A stretch of DNA of 64,000 nt from Chitinophaga fulva (GCF_012927205.1 NZ_JABBGC010000001.1:496001-560000); one strand, 5' to 3'; shown: positions 34,583 to 43,296, counted from the stretch's first letter. The notes: generated by a model not told the origin, from the letters alone. Made by a program: numbers and translations.

Positions 34583-36067
34583 ATGTATCAATATATCAGG
34601 AGCTGGGCATTCTGGCTGATTTCCTTTATGATTGCTGTTTCGATGACCCGTTGTGCCAACATAGTGCCACCTGGCGGAGGACCGCGTGACAGTCTCCCTC
34701 CCAGCCTGGCGGCCGTGAATCCACCGGATTCCTCCCTGCATTTCAAAAACAAGAAGGTATATTTTGTCTTTGATGAGTTTGTGGAGCTGGATAACGTGAA
34801 TGACAAACTCATAGTATCTCCCACGCTCAAACGCACGCCCATCGTTACAGCCAAGTTGCGGACCGTGACAATGGAACTGAAGGACACCCTTCAGGAAAAC
34901 ACCACTTACACCTTCAACTTTGCAGATGCCATCCGGGATATCAATGAACGCAATGCTATTCCTGACTTTCAGTATGTAGTGTCTACCGGCAATTATCTGG
35001 ACAGCCTCCAGATGATGGGACATCTGATGGACGCCGAAAACGGTGTGCCGGACAGTAACGTGGCCGTAATGCTTTACCGTAATCTGGAAGACTCCATTGT
35101 GTCCAAGGAGAAACCTGTTTACTACGCCAAAACCCGCCCTGACGGCTCTTTCCGGTTTAAAAACATGGCTCCCGGCACCTATAAAATTTTTGCACTGAAG
35201 GAAGAAGACCGTGACCTGCAATACAACCAGCCTTCCGAAAAGATCGCTTTCGTCGAAAAGCCGATCGTCATAAAAGAAAAGAATATTGAAGGGGTAAACC
35301 TGTTACTTTTCATGGAGCGTGACAGCACCATCAAAGAACCGCTGGCGCCACAGGATTCTCTGGACCTCGCCCAGGAGCAGGAAGACAAGGAAAGGGAAAA
35401 AGAAAAGGAGAAAGAGAAGAAGAAAAAAACGCCCAAACTGCAAATCACGCCCACACTGGATGGTGGATTGCAGGAGCTGCCAGCGCCATTACAGCTGACA
35501 TTTAACCTTCCGTTGAGAACGCTGGACAGTGCCCGTGTTACTTTGGGAGAAGACAGTACCTTTACCCCGGTCACTTTCCATACCCAAATGGACAGCACAC
35601 ATACCAAACTGTCAGTGCTTTATCCGTGGAAAGAGGGTCTGCCCTACCGGATGATTTTCCCGGCAGATGCCGCCACCGATACCACCGGGCAACAATTGCC
35701 CAAAGCCGATACCATCAGCTTTAAGTCCAAGAAATCAAGTGATTACGCCATTTTTGGGGTCACACTGAAGATCAGTGACAGTACGCGGCAGGCCATCAAC
35801 AACGATACGATGCACTATGTGATACAGCTTGTACAGGACAAAACCATTAAATACTCCGGCACTGTTGTTAACGGCACCTGGTTGCAGAAGTTCATTACCC
35901 CCGGCGAATATGAAGTCCGGGTACTGCTGGACGCCAATGGCAACGGCAAATGGGACCGGGGCCAGTACTACAAAGAACCTAAACGGCAGCCTGAGCGGGT
36001 AATCCTCGTGCCAGGCAAACAGAACCTGAAAGCCTATTGGACCGTCCGGCCAACGATAGAAATATAA
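34583..36067 (+). CDS. Ig-like domain lipoprotein
   Basis: The protein is about 494 residues from the ATG at 34583. The leader YQYIRSWAFWLISFMIAVSM ends in TRCAN, a lipid-attached Cys. A bacterial Ig-like domain follows (about residues 35-130, PPSLAAVNPPDSSLHFKNKK, then TFNFADAIRDINERN), of the SbsA/Ig_5 type. A carboxypeptidase-regulatory-like beta domain comes next (about 135-235, SFRFKNMAPGTYKIFALKEED). Then there is a charged run of Glu/Lys at about 275-292, and a C-terminal beta region with the calcium-like DANGNGKWDRG near residue 455. Bacteroidota carry such proteins widely, and they are probably surface or periplasmic. Transcription is towards recR with a 60-nt gap. Confidence 0.82.
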   Translation: MYQYIRSWAFWLISFMIAVSMTRCANIVPPGGGPRDSLPPSLAAVNPPDSSLHFKNKKVYFVFDEFVELDNVNDKLIVSPTLKRTPIVTAKLRTVTMELKDTLQENTTYTFNFADAIRDINERNAIPDFQYVVSTGNYLDSLQMMGHLMDAENGVPDSNVAVMLYRNLEDSIVSKEKPVYYAKTRPDGSFRFKNMAPGTYKIFALKEEDRDLQYNQPSEKIAFVEKPIVIKEKNIEGVNLLLFMERDSTIKEPLAPQDSLDLAQEQEDKEREKEKEKEKKKKTPKLQITPTLDGGLQELPAPLQLTFNLPLRTLDSARVTLGEDSTFTPVTFHTQMDSTHTKLSVLYPWKEGLPYRMIFPADAATDTTGQQLPKADTISFKSKKSSDYAIFGVTLKISDSTRQAINNDTMHYVIQLVQDKTIKYSGTVVNGTWLQKFITPGEYEVRVLLDANGNGKWDRGQYYKEPKRQPERVILVPGKQNLKAYWTVRPTIEI

Positions 36068-36115
36068 TTATTGCCGTTGTGCAGGCTCCTGTAGCCTGTA
36101 CAGCGCCAATATTCC

Positions 36116-36123
36116 TAACTTTG
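36116..36123 (+). promoter_or_regulatory. Promoter -7 box very close to recR start
   Basis: TAACTTTG matches the -7 consensus fully and ends 5 nt before the ATG at 36128. Transcription would begin at or next to the start codon, giving a leaderless or nearly leaderless mRNA. Confidence 0.5.
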
Positions 36124-36127
36124 CATT

Positions 36128-36745
36128 ATGGTATTCTCTTCCGCTCTGATAGAAAACGCTGTCAATGAATTTGCCAAGCTGCCGGGCATCGGAAAAAAAA
36201 CGGCCCTGCGGCTGGTGTTGCACTTGTTGAAACAGGAAACAGTACAGGTACAGCAATTCGGCGAAGCGATAGCCCGTATGCGGCAGCAGATCCGCTTCTG
36301 TAAAGTATGTCATAATGTTTCCGATGAAGAAATATGCGGTATTTGCAGTAACCATTCCCGCCACCGGCAGGTCGTTTGTTTAGTGGAAAGTATCCGCGAT
36401 GTGATGGCCATTGAAAACACACAGCAGTTCAACGGCCTGTATCATGTACTAGGTGGCATTATCTCCCCTATTGATGGTATTGGTCCGGAACAATTGAATA
36501 TCCAGTCGCTCGTAGAGCGGGTGAAAGATCAGGGCGTAGAAGAGGTGATCATGGCCTTGAGTCCTACCATTGAAGGAGATACCACCATTTATTTCCTGTC
36601 CAAGAAACTGAAAGATTATCCTGTGAAGATTACTACCATTGCGCGGGGTATTGCTTTTGGCGGCGAACTGGAATATGCCGATGAGATGACGTTGGCCAGA
36701 TCTATCTCCAACAGATTACCGCTGGACAGTTATGTCAAACCTTAA
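36128..36745 (+). CDS. recR: Recombination protein RecR
   Basis: A 205-residue DNA repair protein, normal length. An N-terminal helix-hairpin-helix (FAKLPGIGKKTALRLVLHLL, residues 15-34) is followed by a C4 zinc finger (FCKVCHNVSDEEICGICSN, Cys58, 61, 70 and 73 region). The Toprim domain (VCLVESIRDVMAIENT, about 83-98, then YHVLGGIISPIDGIGP) comes next, and a C-terminal Walker-B-like part with TIARGIAFGGELEYADEMTLARSI completes the protein. RecR works with RecO to load RecA at gaps. It is preceded by the lipoprotein gene and followed by a region without further plus-strand genes. Confidence 0.97.
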   Translation: MVFSSALIENAVNEFAKLPGIGKKTALRLVLHLLKQETVQVQQFGEAIARMRQQIRFCKVCHNVSDEEICGICSNHSRHRQVVCLVESIRDVMAIENTQQFNGLYHVLGGIISPIDGIGPEQLNIQSLVERVKDQGVEEVIMALSPTIEGDTTIYFLSKKLKDYPVKITTIARGIAFGGELEYADEMTLARSISNRLPLDSYVKP

Positions 36746-36800
36746 ACCATTAGGTCATTTTATCATTTCGTTATTTAATCATCAAATAACTACATACTAA

Positions 36801-36830
36801 AAATAAATACGGGCGTTCAATAACGCCCGT
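36801..36830 (-). terminator. Terminator after the small minus-strand gene
   Basis: ACGGGCGTT and AACGCCCGT (36809-36830) form a perfect 9-bp stem with loop CAAT. On the minus strand a T-rich tail follows, suiting the gene that ends at 36867. On the plus strand the tail is CTTCGTTT and could also end recR transcription. Confidence 0.75.
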
Positions 36831-36866
36831 CTTCGTTTAACCTGTAATTCCACGTTATGAAAAAGG

Positions 36867-37082
36867 TCAGCGTACGTCTTTTTCGGGCGTACCCTGAAAT
36901 ATGGTATGATTGGTTTCTGATTCTTTTTCGCGCAACTCTTTCCAGCGTTGCATTTCATACTTATTAAGAAAACATACCTTAAAAACTGCTGGCTCACTTC
37001 CATCATTCATTTCAGGGACCGGTTGCAGGCCCAGACCTGCCAGGTGTTTCCTGAGCACATGGATATGTTCTGCTATCGTCAT
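36867..37082 (-). CDS. Small hypothetical protein
   Basis: A 71-residue charged protein with no signal peptide, beginning IAEHIHVLRKHLAGLGL and carrying FKVCFLNKYEMQRWKELREKE (about 34-54), a helical stretch. No family is recognised. A terminator follows at the expected place (36801-36830) and a promoter-like pair with a tiny Cys-rich ORF precedes it, which supports a real transcript. Its function is unknown. Confidence 0.55.
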   Translation of the reverse strand: MTIAEHIHVLRKHLAGLGLQPVPEMNDGSEPAVFKVCFLNKYEMQRWKELREKESETNHTIFQGTPEKDVR

Positions 37083-37126
37083 GACAAAAAAACTTTTGTT
37101 GTAATAAAAACCGGGAAGAACTTAAG

Positions 37127-37151
37127 AAAAAACAGTGTGCTGTTAACAGCA
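37127..37151 (-). promoter_or_regulatory. Weak attenuator-like hairpin overlapping the end of the Cys-rich mini-ORF
   Basis: On the minus strand TGCTGTTAACAGCA (37151-37138) is self-complementary. An upstream GCTGTT copy can compete for the same AACAGC, and six T (37132-37127) follow 5 nt later. The structure overlaps the final Cys codons and stop codon of the mini-ORF. The stem is short and the T-run is displaced, so function is uncertain. Confidence 0.3.
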
Positions 37152-37235
37152 ACAGCGCCCCGAAGGACAACAGGCATAGGGCTGGTGGGGGGCCACGGCC
37201 GGGTTCAACAGTATGTTCAGCTTTTGTTGTTGCAT
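37143..37235 (-). CDS. Cys-rich 30-residue mini-ORF (candidate leader peptide)
   Basis: Reading the minus strand from ATG 37235 gives a 30-residue peptide that begins with a Gln/Lys segment and ends in YACCPSGRCCC followed by TAA. Five of the last ten residues are cysteine, encoded by TGT and TGC. A well-spaced Bacteroidota promoter lies 21-28 nt upstream (37256-37288) and a small gene lies 60 nt downstream. Peptides whose last codons are for one amino acid often act as leader peptides sensing that amino acid; cysteine supply is then the natural signal. It could also be a metal-binding peptide or a chance ORF. It is shorter than usual gene-finder limits. Confidence 0.45.
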   Translation of the reverse strand: MQQQKLNILLNPAVAPHQPYACCPSGRCCC

Positions 37236-37255
37236 GGTGTTTTTCTATTACCCTA

Positions 37256-37288
37256 CAAATATAGTAGACTTTATAGACTTCTACCAAA
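37256..37288 (-). promoter_or_regulatory. Minus-strand promoter in front of the Cys-rich mini-ORF
   Basis: On the minus strand TTTG (37288-37285) is followed after 21 nt by TATATTTG (37263-37256), matching TTTG-N19-21-TAnnTTTG. Overlapping and adjacent bases contain TAGACT repeats and a palindrome TATAGA-N5-TCTATA at 37301-37317, which may be an operator. Confidence 0.6.
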
Positions 37289-37493
37289 TAAAAATATCAA
37301 TATAGACAAAATCTATATAAAAGATAGTTAATATCAACCTGTGAAGAAATGCCGTCCCATACAGGACCTGACAGGCAAATAACCTGTTTTTACATATGAA
37401 AATAGCGTATCTTTACAGGATATACGGGGTGGATTTGTTTATTGTTCGACCCTGTTAGATTTTAACAGTAACTAATAAACAGCAAAGAAAATC
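37289..37493. other. Leader region of the metH pair
   Basis: The region from the minus-strand promoter to metH is AT-rich and without an ORF. It holds the palindrome TATAGA-N5-TCTATA (37301-37317). A weak -7-like TATCTTTA is at 37408-37415, some 80 nt before metH. I looked for SAM or cobalamin riboswitch conserved cores and did not find a convincing one. Confidence 0.35.
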
Positions 37494-38510
37494 ATGAAAT
37501 CTTTACAAGACTGCGCTAATGAGCGTGTGCTCATCATTGACGGTGCCATGGGCACCATGATCCAGCGATACAAACTCCAGGAAGCAGATTACAGAGGTAC
37601 CCGTTTTGCCGACTACCATATGGACCTCAAAGGCAACAATGACCTGCTCAATCTCACTCAACCACAGATTATCGAAGCCATTCACAAGGAATACCTGGAA
37701 GCAGGCGCCGATATTATTGAAACCAATACATTCAGCAGTACATCTATTGCCATGGCCGACTATGATATGCAGGCCCTGGCTTACGAGCTGAACGTGGCAG
37801 CGGCCCAACTGGCGAAAAGAGCCGCTACGGAATATACTGCCAAAAACCCGGACAGGCCCCGTTTTGTGGCGGGCGCTATCGGGCCACTGAACAAAACGCT
37901 GTCGCTCTCTCCGGATGTGAATAATCCCGGCTACCGCTCCGTTTCCTTCGATGAAGTGGCGGAAGCCTATGAAGAGCAGATAAAAGGCCTTTCAGACGGT
38001 GGTGTGGACATCCTGCTGATTGAAACGATTTTTGATACGCTTAACTGTAAAGCAGCCATATACGCCATCAAAAAGTATTTCCGGGAATCCGGCAAACCGG
38101 AACTGCCGGTGATGATTTCCGGTACCATTACGGATGCATCCGGCCGGACATTGAGCGGTCAGACACTGGAAGCTTTCTATATCTCCGTGATGCACGCCAA
38201 TCCGTTCTCCGTAGGCCTTAACTGCGCCCTCGGCGGCCAGCAGATGCGCCCTTACGTGGAAGAACTGTCCAATATCGCCAGCTGCTATGTCAGCTGCTAC
38301 CCTAACGCCGGCCTGCCCAATGCATTCGGGGAGTATGATGAAGAACCTGAAGATACCGCCTGTATCATTGAAGATTTTGCCAGTTCAGGTTTTGTGAATA
38401 TTGTGGGAGGCTGCTGCGGTACCACCCCAGACCATATCCGCCATATTGCACAGCATGTAAAAAACATCGCACCGCGCCGGAAACCGGAGCTGGTGGACAC
38501 CCTGGCATAA
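37494..38510 (+). CDS. metH: Methionine synthase, homocysteine-binding subunit (split MetH, N part)
   Basis: The protein is 338 residues and corresponds to the N-terminal homocysteine S-methyltransferase barrel of MetH. The opening [18 protein letters not shown] matches MetH, and the three zinc-ligand cysteines are present as Cys244 (GLNCALGG) and Cys307-Cys308 ([10 protein letters not shown]). MetH methylates homocysteine to methionine with methyl-tetrahydrofolate and cobalamin. The remaining modules are encoded by the next gene, which starts after 23 nt, so the two products must assemble. The sum, about 1261 residues, equals one full MetH (about 1230). This looks like a stable gene split rather than a frameshift, because both genes have clean starts and stops. 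Confidence 0.93.
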   Translation: MKSLQDCANERVLIIDGAMGTMIQRYKLQEADYRGTRFADYHMDLKGNNDLLNLTQPQIIEAIHKEYLEAGADIIETNTFSSTSIAMADYDMQALAYELNVAAAQLAKRAATEYTAKNPDRPRFVAGAIGPLNKTLSLSPDVNNPGYRSVSFDEVAEAYEEQIKGLSDGGVDILLIETIFDTLNCKAAIYAIKKYFRESGKPELPVMISGTITDASGRTLSGQTLEAFYISVMHANPFSVGLNCALGGQQMRPYVEELSNIASCYVSCYPNAGLPNAFGEYDEEPEDTACIIEDFASSGFVNIVGGCCGTTPDHIRHIAQHVKNIAPRRKPELVDTLA

Positions 38511-38533
38511 CCCTCTAAACAGCGAAATCAATC

Positions 38534-41305
38534 ATGAGCGCAAGCACACATTCCAATACGATCAACGAAACGATAGTCATAGAACCGGAAAGTGCCCAGC
38601 AACGGGTCATCCGGCCATATATGCGGCTTAGCGGCCTGGAACCACTGGTGGTAAGGCCCGAAACCAACTTCATCAACGTCGGTGAACGTACCAACGTAAC
38701 CGGCTCCAAAAAATTTGCCCGCCTGATACGGGAAGGCCTTTATGAAGAAGCCTTGTCTGTAGCCCGTCAACAGGTGGAAAACGGCGCCCAGATCCTGGAC
38801 GTGAACATGGACGACGCCCTGCTCGACGGGGAACAGGCCATGTCCACCTTCCTGAAACTGTTGGCCGCCGAACCAGACATTTCCCGTATCCCCATCATGA
38901 TCGACTCCAGTAAATTCAGTGTTATTGAAGCCGGCCTGAAATGCGTACAGGGCAAATGCGTGGTGAACTCCATCAGCCTGAAAGAAGGAGAAGCCAAATT
39001 CATTGAACAGGCCCACATCTGCAAGAGCTACGGCGCTGCGGTGGTAGTGATGGCATTCGATGAACACGGCCAGGCCGATACCGAAGAAAAACGCGTCACC
39101 TTCAGCCATCGTGCCTATAAAATATTGACCGAAGTAGTGGGTTATGACCCGCAGGACATCATCTTCGACCCCAATATCTTCGCTATCGCTACCGGTATAG
39201 AAGAACACAACAACTACGCGGTGGAATTTATCAGTGCCACCCGCCGGATTAAAGAACTGATGCCACTGGCCAAAGTGAGCGGCGGTGTCAGCAACGTGTC
39301 CTTCTCTTTCCGCGGTAATGAAACCGTGCGTGAAGCCATGCACTCCGTGTTCCTCTTCCACGCCATCAAAGCCGGTATGGACATGGGCATCGTGAACGCC
39401 GGTATGCTCCAGATATATGACGACATTGAACCACAGCTCCGTGAGCTCTGTGAGGACGCCATACTAAACCGTCGTGACGACGCCACTGAACGCCTGATAC
39501 AATTTGCCGATACGGTAAAAGCCAAAGGCAAAGTGATTGAAAAAGATGAAACCTGGCGCCTGGGATCTGTGGAAGAAAGGCTCAGCCACGCCCTGGTAAA
39601 CGGTATCACCGAATATATTGATGCCGACACGGAAGAAGCCCGTGTCAAATACCCCCGTCCGCTCGACGTTATCGAAGGTCCGCTGATGGACGGCATGAAC
39701 ATCGTAGGCGATCTGTTTGGCAGCGGTAAAATGTTCCTCCCGCAGGTAGTAAAAAGCGCCCGCGTGATGAAAAAATCGGTAGCCATCCTTACTCCTTATA
39801 TAGAAGAAGAAAAACTGCGTAACCAGGCCATCAACGGCGGAGAAATCAGATCTGCCGGAAGGATCCTCCTGGCCACCGTTAAAGGCGACGTACACGATAT
39901 CGGCAAAAACATCGTAGGCGTAGTATTGGCCTGTAACGGCTATGAGATCATCGATCTTGGCGTTATGGTGCCCGCAGAAAAAATATTGCAGACCGCCCGT
40001 CAGGAAAATGTGGACATCATCGGCCTCAGCGGCCTGATCACGCCAAGCCTGGACGAGATGGTACACGTGGCCCGCGAGCTGCGCCGCCAGGAGTTCGACA
40101 TTCCGTTGATCATCGGTGGCGCCACCACCTCCCGTACCCATACGGCGGTGAAAATTGCGCAGGAATACGCGCATGGCGTAGTCCACGTACTGGATGCCTC
40201 CCGCAGCGTGACCGTTACCGGCAGCCTGCTCAACAAAGCGCTGAAAAAGGACTTCCTCGCCTCTGTGAAAACAGAATACGAAAAACTGAACGAGTCCTTC
40301 AGAAATAAAAAACCAGTCAAACAATACCTTCCTTTTGCCAAGGCGCAGGAAAACAAAGCACCAATCAATTGGGAGGCCTTCACCCCGGTGAAGCCGAAGT
40401 TTACCGGCGTAAAGGTTTTTGAAGACTACGATCTGGCAGAAATCGCCCAATATATCGACTGGCAGCCATTCTTCATCGCCTGGGAGCTGCATGGTAAATT
40501 CCCGCAGATCCTGACAGACGAAGTAGTAGGAACAGAAGCCACCCGCCTTTATAAAGACGCACAGGAGCTCCTGGCGAAAGTGATCAGTGAAAAATGGCTG
40601 GGCGCCAAAGCGGTGATAGGCCTTTTCCCGGCCAACGCCACCGCTCCGGACACCATACAGGTGACCCCTGAGCAAGCAGACATAGCCCCTGCTACGCTGG
40701 AATTCCTGCGCCAGCAGATCAAAAAGGCACCCGGACAGCCCAACCAGTCCCTCGCAGACTATATCGCTCCCGCCTCCACCGGTAAAACCGATTACATCGG
40801 CGGATTCGCCGTCACAGCAGGTATTGGCATCGAGAAATGGCTGGAGAAATTCAAAGCAGAGCACGACGATTACAACAGCATTATGCTGAAAGCTCTGGCC
40901 GACAGACTGGCGGAAGCTTTTACAGAGTTGCTGCACGAACGCGTGCGTAAAGAGTTCTGGGGTTATGCCAGTAATGAGCACCTCAGCAATGAGGCCCTGA
41001 TCCAGGAAGAATACATGGGCATACGCCCGGCGCCGGGTTATCCCGCCTGCCCCGAACATACGGAGAAATACAAGCTGTTTGACCTGCTGAATGCCACAGA
41101 AAACACTGGTATCACGCTGACCGAATCATTGGCCATGTACCCAGCCGCCAGCGTTAGCGGATGGTATTTTGCCAATCCGGAAGCCCGGTATTTTGGTCTC
41201 GGCAAAATCGAAAAAGACCAGGTGACAGACTATGCAGCCCGTAAAGGCTGGCCCGTGGAAGAAGCCGAAAAATGGCTCCGTCCAAATCTGGAATACGACA
41301 TTTAA
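38534..41305 (+). CDS. metH: Methionine synthase, pterin/cobalamin/activation subunit (split MetH, C part)
   Basis: The protein is 923 residues and carries the rest of MetH. The pterin-binding barrel (about 40-320) has [17 protein letters not shown] near residue 46. The cobalamin-binding module (about 350-590) has DxHxxG as GDVHDIGKN with His454 the lower axial ligand, then [13 protein letters not shown] and [14 protein letters not shown]. The C-terminal S-adenosylmethionine-binding activation domain (about 610-923) has [22 protein letters not shown] and [19 protein letters not shown]. All modules except the homocysteine barrel are therefore here, the latter being in the preceding gene. The start ATG at 38534 is 23 nt after that gene's stop. 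Exonuclease III follows after 8 nt. Confidence 0.95.
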   Translation: MSASTHSNTINETIVIEPESAQQRVIRPYMRLSGLEPLVVRPETNFINVGERTNVTGSKKFARLIREGLYEEALSVARQQVENGAQILDVNMDDALLDGEQAMSTFLKLLAAEPDISRIPIMIDSSKFSVIEAGLKCVQGKCVVNSISLKEGEAKFIEQAHICKSYGAAVVVMAFDEHGQADTEEKRVTFSHRAYKILTEVVGYDPQDIIFDPNIFAIATGIEEHNNYAVEFISATRRIKELMPLAKVSGGVSNVSFSFRGNETVREAMHSVFLFHAIKAGMDMGIVNAGMLQIYDDIEPQLRELCEDAILNRRDDATERLIQFADTVKAKGKVIEKDETWRLGSVEERLSHALVNGITEYIDADTEEARVKYPRPLDVIEGPLMDGMNIVGDLFGSGKMFLPQVVKSARVMKKSVAILTPYIEEEKLRNQAINGGEIRSAGRILLATVKGDVHDIGKNIVGVVLACNGYEIIDLGVMVPAEKILQTARQENVDIIGLSGLITPSLDEMVHVARELRRQEFDIPLIIGGATTSRTHTAVKIAQEYAHGVVHVLDASRSVTVTGSLLNKALKKDFLASVKTEYEKLNESFRNKKPVKQYLPFAKAQENKAPINWEAFTPVKPKFTGVKVFEDYDLAEIAQYIDWQPFFIAWELHGKFPQILTDEVVGTEATRLYKDAQELLAKVISEKWLGAKAVIGLFPANATAPDTIQVTPEQADIAPATLEFLRQQIKKAPGQPNQSLADYIAPASTGKTDYIGGFAVTAGIGIEKWLEKFKAEHDDYNSIMLKALADRLAEAFTELLHERVRKEFWGYASNEHLSNEALIQEEYMGIRPAPGYPACPEHTEKYKLFDLLNATENTGITLTESLAMYPAASVSGWYFANPEARYFGLGKIEKDQVTDYAARKGWPVEEAEKWLRPNLEYDI

Positions 41306-41313
41306 TCCAACAC

Positions 41314-42078
41314 ATGAGAATCATATCGTACAATGTGAACGGCCTCCGTTCCGCTATGACCAAGGGTTTCACCGAATGGCTCCAAACTGACCCGGCAGAC
41401 GTGATCTGTCTGCAGGAGATCAAAGCCCATCAGGATAATGTGGACTTCAAACAATTTGAAGCACTGGGTTACGAGCACTACTGGTATCCCGCCCAAAAGA
41501 AGGGGTACAGCGGCGTTGCTGTACTGACGCGTATTACACCTGACAAGGTACATTACGGCAACGGGCATACTCAGAGTGACGAAGAAGGACGCTTTATCCG
41601 GCTGGATTTCGGCGATCTGACACTGATCAATACCTACTTCCCATCCGGCACCAGCGGGGACCTCCGCCAGACTTACAAGTACCAATGGCTCGATGAGCTT
41701 TTCGCGCATCTGGGCGAACTGAAACAAACCCGGCCAAACGTAGTGCTGTGTGGTGATTACAACATCTGCCATAAGGCTATCGACATCCATGATCCTGTTA
41801 GCAACAAGAATTCCACCGGTTTTCTGCCGGAGGAAAGAGCGTGGATGGACCGGTTCTTTGAAAGCGGTTTTGTGGACAGTTTCCGGCACTTTAATGCCAA
41901 TCCGCACCAATACAGCTGGTGGAGCTTCCGTGCCAATGCCCGCAACAATAACAAGGGCTGGCGTATCGACTATATCAATGTAACCACACCATTAAAGGAG
42001 AAGCTGAAACACGCCACTATCTACCAGGATGTGAAACACTCAGACCACTGTCCGGTGTTCCTGGAACTGTCTTTATAG
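41314..42078 (+). CDS. xth: Exodeoxyribonuclease III
   Basis: A 254-residue DNA repair enzyme of the EEP fold (exonuclease III / AP endonuclease), acting on abasic sites and 3' ends. Motifs are NVNGLRSA near residue 8, LQEIKA with the metal Glu near 34, FPSG near 108, the catalytic GDYNICH near 148, WRIDYINV near 226, and SDHCPVFL with the catalytic His near 243-250. The start at 41314 gives the usual MRIISYNVNGLR; a frame from 41272 would overlap metH coding sequence. It sits 8 nt after metH and is probably read through from it. The DUF4286 gene follows after 49 nt. Confidence 0.95.
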   Translation: MRIISYNVNGLRSAMTKGFTEWLQTDPADVICLQEIKAHQDNVDFKQFEALGYEHYWYPAQKKGYSGVAVLTRITPDKVHYGNGHTQSDEEGRFIRLDFGDLTLINTYFPSGTSGDLRQTYKYQWLDELFAHLGELKQTRPNVVLCGDYNICHKAIDIHDPVSNKNSTGFLPEERAWMDRFFESGFVDSFRHFNANPHQYSWWSFRANARNNNKGWRIDYINVTTPLKEKLKHATIYQDVKHSDHCPVFLELSL

Positions 42079-42127
42079 GCGGTTTTACGGCCTCGGTACA
42101 GATGGATTTTATACCCGCAGTAACATT

Positions 42128-42430
42128 ATGATCATATACAACGTAACGACCAAAGTGGCCACGGATACGCATTCCGCCTGGTTACAGTGGATGCGGGAAG
42201 AGCAAATTCCTGCCATATTGAGCACCGGTCTTTTTAGTGATTACCGTATGTGTCGGCTGCTGGAGCAGGATGACGCAGACGGACCTACGTACGTGATACA
42301 GTTCTTTACCTCCAGCCTGGAGCACTATCAGACCTTCCAGGCCGTACAGGCAAAGGCGCTCCGGCAAAGGGGTTACGACCTGTTTGGCGACCGTTTTGTC
42401 GCCTTTCATACCGTTATGGAAGTCATTTAA
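42128..42430 (+). CDS. DUF4286 family protein
   Basis: A 100-residue soluble protein of the DUF4286 family, found across Bacteroidota and without known role. The opening IIYNVTTKVATDTHSAWLQWMREEQIPAIL and the segment YVIQFFTSSLEHYQTFQ are characteristic of a small ferredoxin-like (ABM-type) alpha/beta fold. The catalytic-looking His in ending FVAFHTVMEVI is conserved in the family as I recall. It follows xth after 49 nt, and is the last gene of that plus-strand group before HU, which has its own promoter. Confidence 0.85.
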   Translation: MIIYNVTTKVATDTHSAWLQWMREEQIPAILSTGLFSDYRMCRLLEQDDADGPTYVIQFFTSSLEHYQTFQAVQAKALRQRGYDLFGDRFVAFHTVMEVI

Positions 42431-42674
42431 ACCATGCTTAACAATTAAACTTATCCACAGGAAATTCACTATTTTCAAGGCCTCACGAGTTTGGTACAAT
42501 ACTTGGAAAAGTCTCTCTTTTGTAGCCTAAAAACCCGGAAATCAGCTATGGAACAACGTTTTAGGAGAGTCTGCTAAAGTTCACCTCTTTAGCAGGCATC
42601 CCCCCAATCAGCTGTAACCGTTACCAGTAGCCTTTTTCAGCCGATAAAAATTTCTATAAAAAAATTGTAAAAAA
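42431..42674. other. Intergenic stretch with a DnaA-box-like word and an unexplained hairpin
   Basis: Between DUF4286 and the HU promoter. TTATCCACA at 42451-42459 matches a DnaA box exactly but stands alone. CTGCTAAAG (42571-42579) and CTTTAGCAG (42587-42595) form a 9-bp stem with 7-nt loop and no U-tract. No protein frame is credible. Confidence 0.4.
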
Positions 42675-42705
42675 TTTGGTAATCTGATAAAACGCGCTAT
42701 ATTTG
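42675..42705 (+). promoter_or_regulatory. HU gene promoter
   Basis: TTTG (42675-42678), 19 nt, then TATATTTG (42698-42705): a full match to the Bacteroidota sigma-ABfr consensus. The start codon is 41 nt beyond. Confidence 0.8.
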
Positions 42706-42746
42706 CTCACATCAAACATTTTTTCACTAGTTAAATCTTACTAACT

Positions 42747-43016
42747 ATGAACAAAGCCGAATTAATCGACAAACTTGCTAAAGACGCAGGAATCACTAAA
42801 ACCCAAGCTAACGAAGCGCTGGACTCTTTCACTAAAGCTGTTGCTGATACCCTGAAAAAAGGTGGTAAAGTAACTCTGGTAGGTTTCGGTACTTTCTCTG
42901 TTTCTAAACGTGCAGCACGTAACGGTAGAAACCCACAGACTGGCCAGATCATCAAGATCAAAGCTAAGAAAGTTGCTAAGTTCAAAGCTGGTAAAGCTTT
43001 ATCCGACAAGCTCTAA
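42747..43016 (+). CDS. hup: HU family DNA-binding protein
   Basis: An 89-residue histone-like protein, standard length. The sequence NKAELIDKLAKDAGITKTQ opens the helical dimer part, and VGFGTFSVSKRAARNGRNPQTG carries the DNA-bending arm with the conserved Arg-Asn-Pro tip. The C-terminus KVAKFKAGKALSDKL is typical. HU compacts and bends chromosomal DNA. The gene has its own consensus promoter and a strong terminator, so it is monocistronic and probably highly expressed. Confidence 0.97.
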   Translation: MNKAELIDKLAKDAGITKTQANEALDSFTKAVADTLKKGGKVTLVGFGTFSVSKRAARNGRNPQTGQIIKIKAKKVAKFKAGKALSDKL

Positions 43017-43036
43017 TCAGTTAGCACAACTTATTC

Positions 43037-43071
43037 AAGCAAGGAACAATCATGTTTCTTGCTTTTTTTTT
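43037..43071 (+). terminator. Terminator after hup
   Basis: AAGCAAGGAACA (43037-43048) pairs with TGTTTCTTGCTT (43053-43064, one G-T pair) and is followed by a long T-run. Confidence 0.93.
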
Positions 43072-43168
43072 ATATAGAAGTCCTGCTGTATGCTATTTCA
43101 GCGATTTAGCGTATTTTGCAGCCTGATAACATCCTTTTAATAAAACAACAAACTTCAAATTATTCGTT

Positions 43169-43294
43169 ATGGGTAGAGGAGATGTAAAAACCAAAAGAGG
43201 TAAAATCTTCAGCAAATCTTTCGGTAAATCCAGACCAGCAAGAACCAGGAAAGCCGCTGCTGCAGCTGCTCCTAAAGCTGAGAAAAAAGCATAA
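43169..43294 (+). CDS. 30S ribosomal protein bTHX
   Basis: A 41-residue very basic protein beginning GRGDVKTKRGKI, the signature of bTHX (Thx), and continuing FSKSFGKSRPARTRK with an Ala-rich, Lys-ended tail. bTHX sits in the head of the 30S subunit between rRNA helices and stabilises them. It is known from Thermus and from many Bacteroidota. The gene is below common ORF length limits, so it is easily missed. It lies 152 nt after hup and 20 nt after no other gene, with a TATTTTG-like box near 43110. An inverted repeat follows at once. Confidence 0.9.
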   Translation: MGRGDVKTKRGKIFSKSFGKSRPARTRKAAAAAAPKAEKKA

Positions 43295-43296
43295 AT

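Noticed and set aside
34475..35221. Upstream 249-codon extension of the SRPBCC gene
   Set aside because: It is antisense to the Ig-like lipoprotein gene and unlike the SRPBCC family N-terminus.
37289..37493. SAM or cobalamin riboswitch before metH
   Set aside because: I searched for conserved core words and paired arms of these riboswitches and found none that convince.
39464..41059. 531-codon minus-strand ORF antisense to metH
   Set aside because: Shadow ORF caused by third-position GC; metH on the plus strand has all cofactor motifs.
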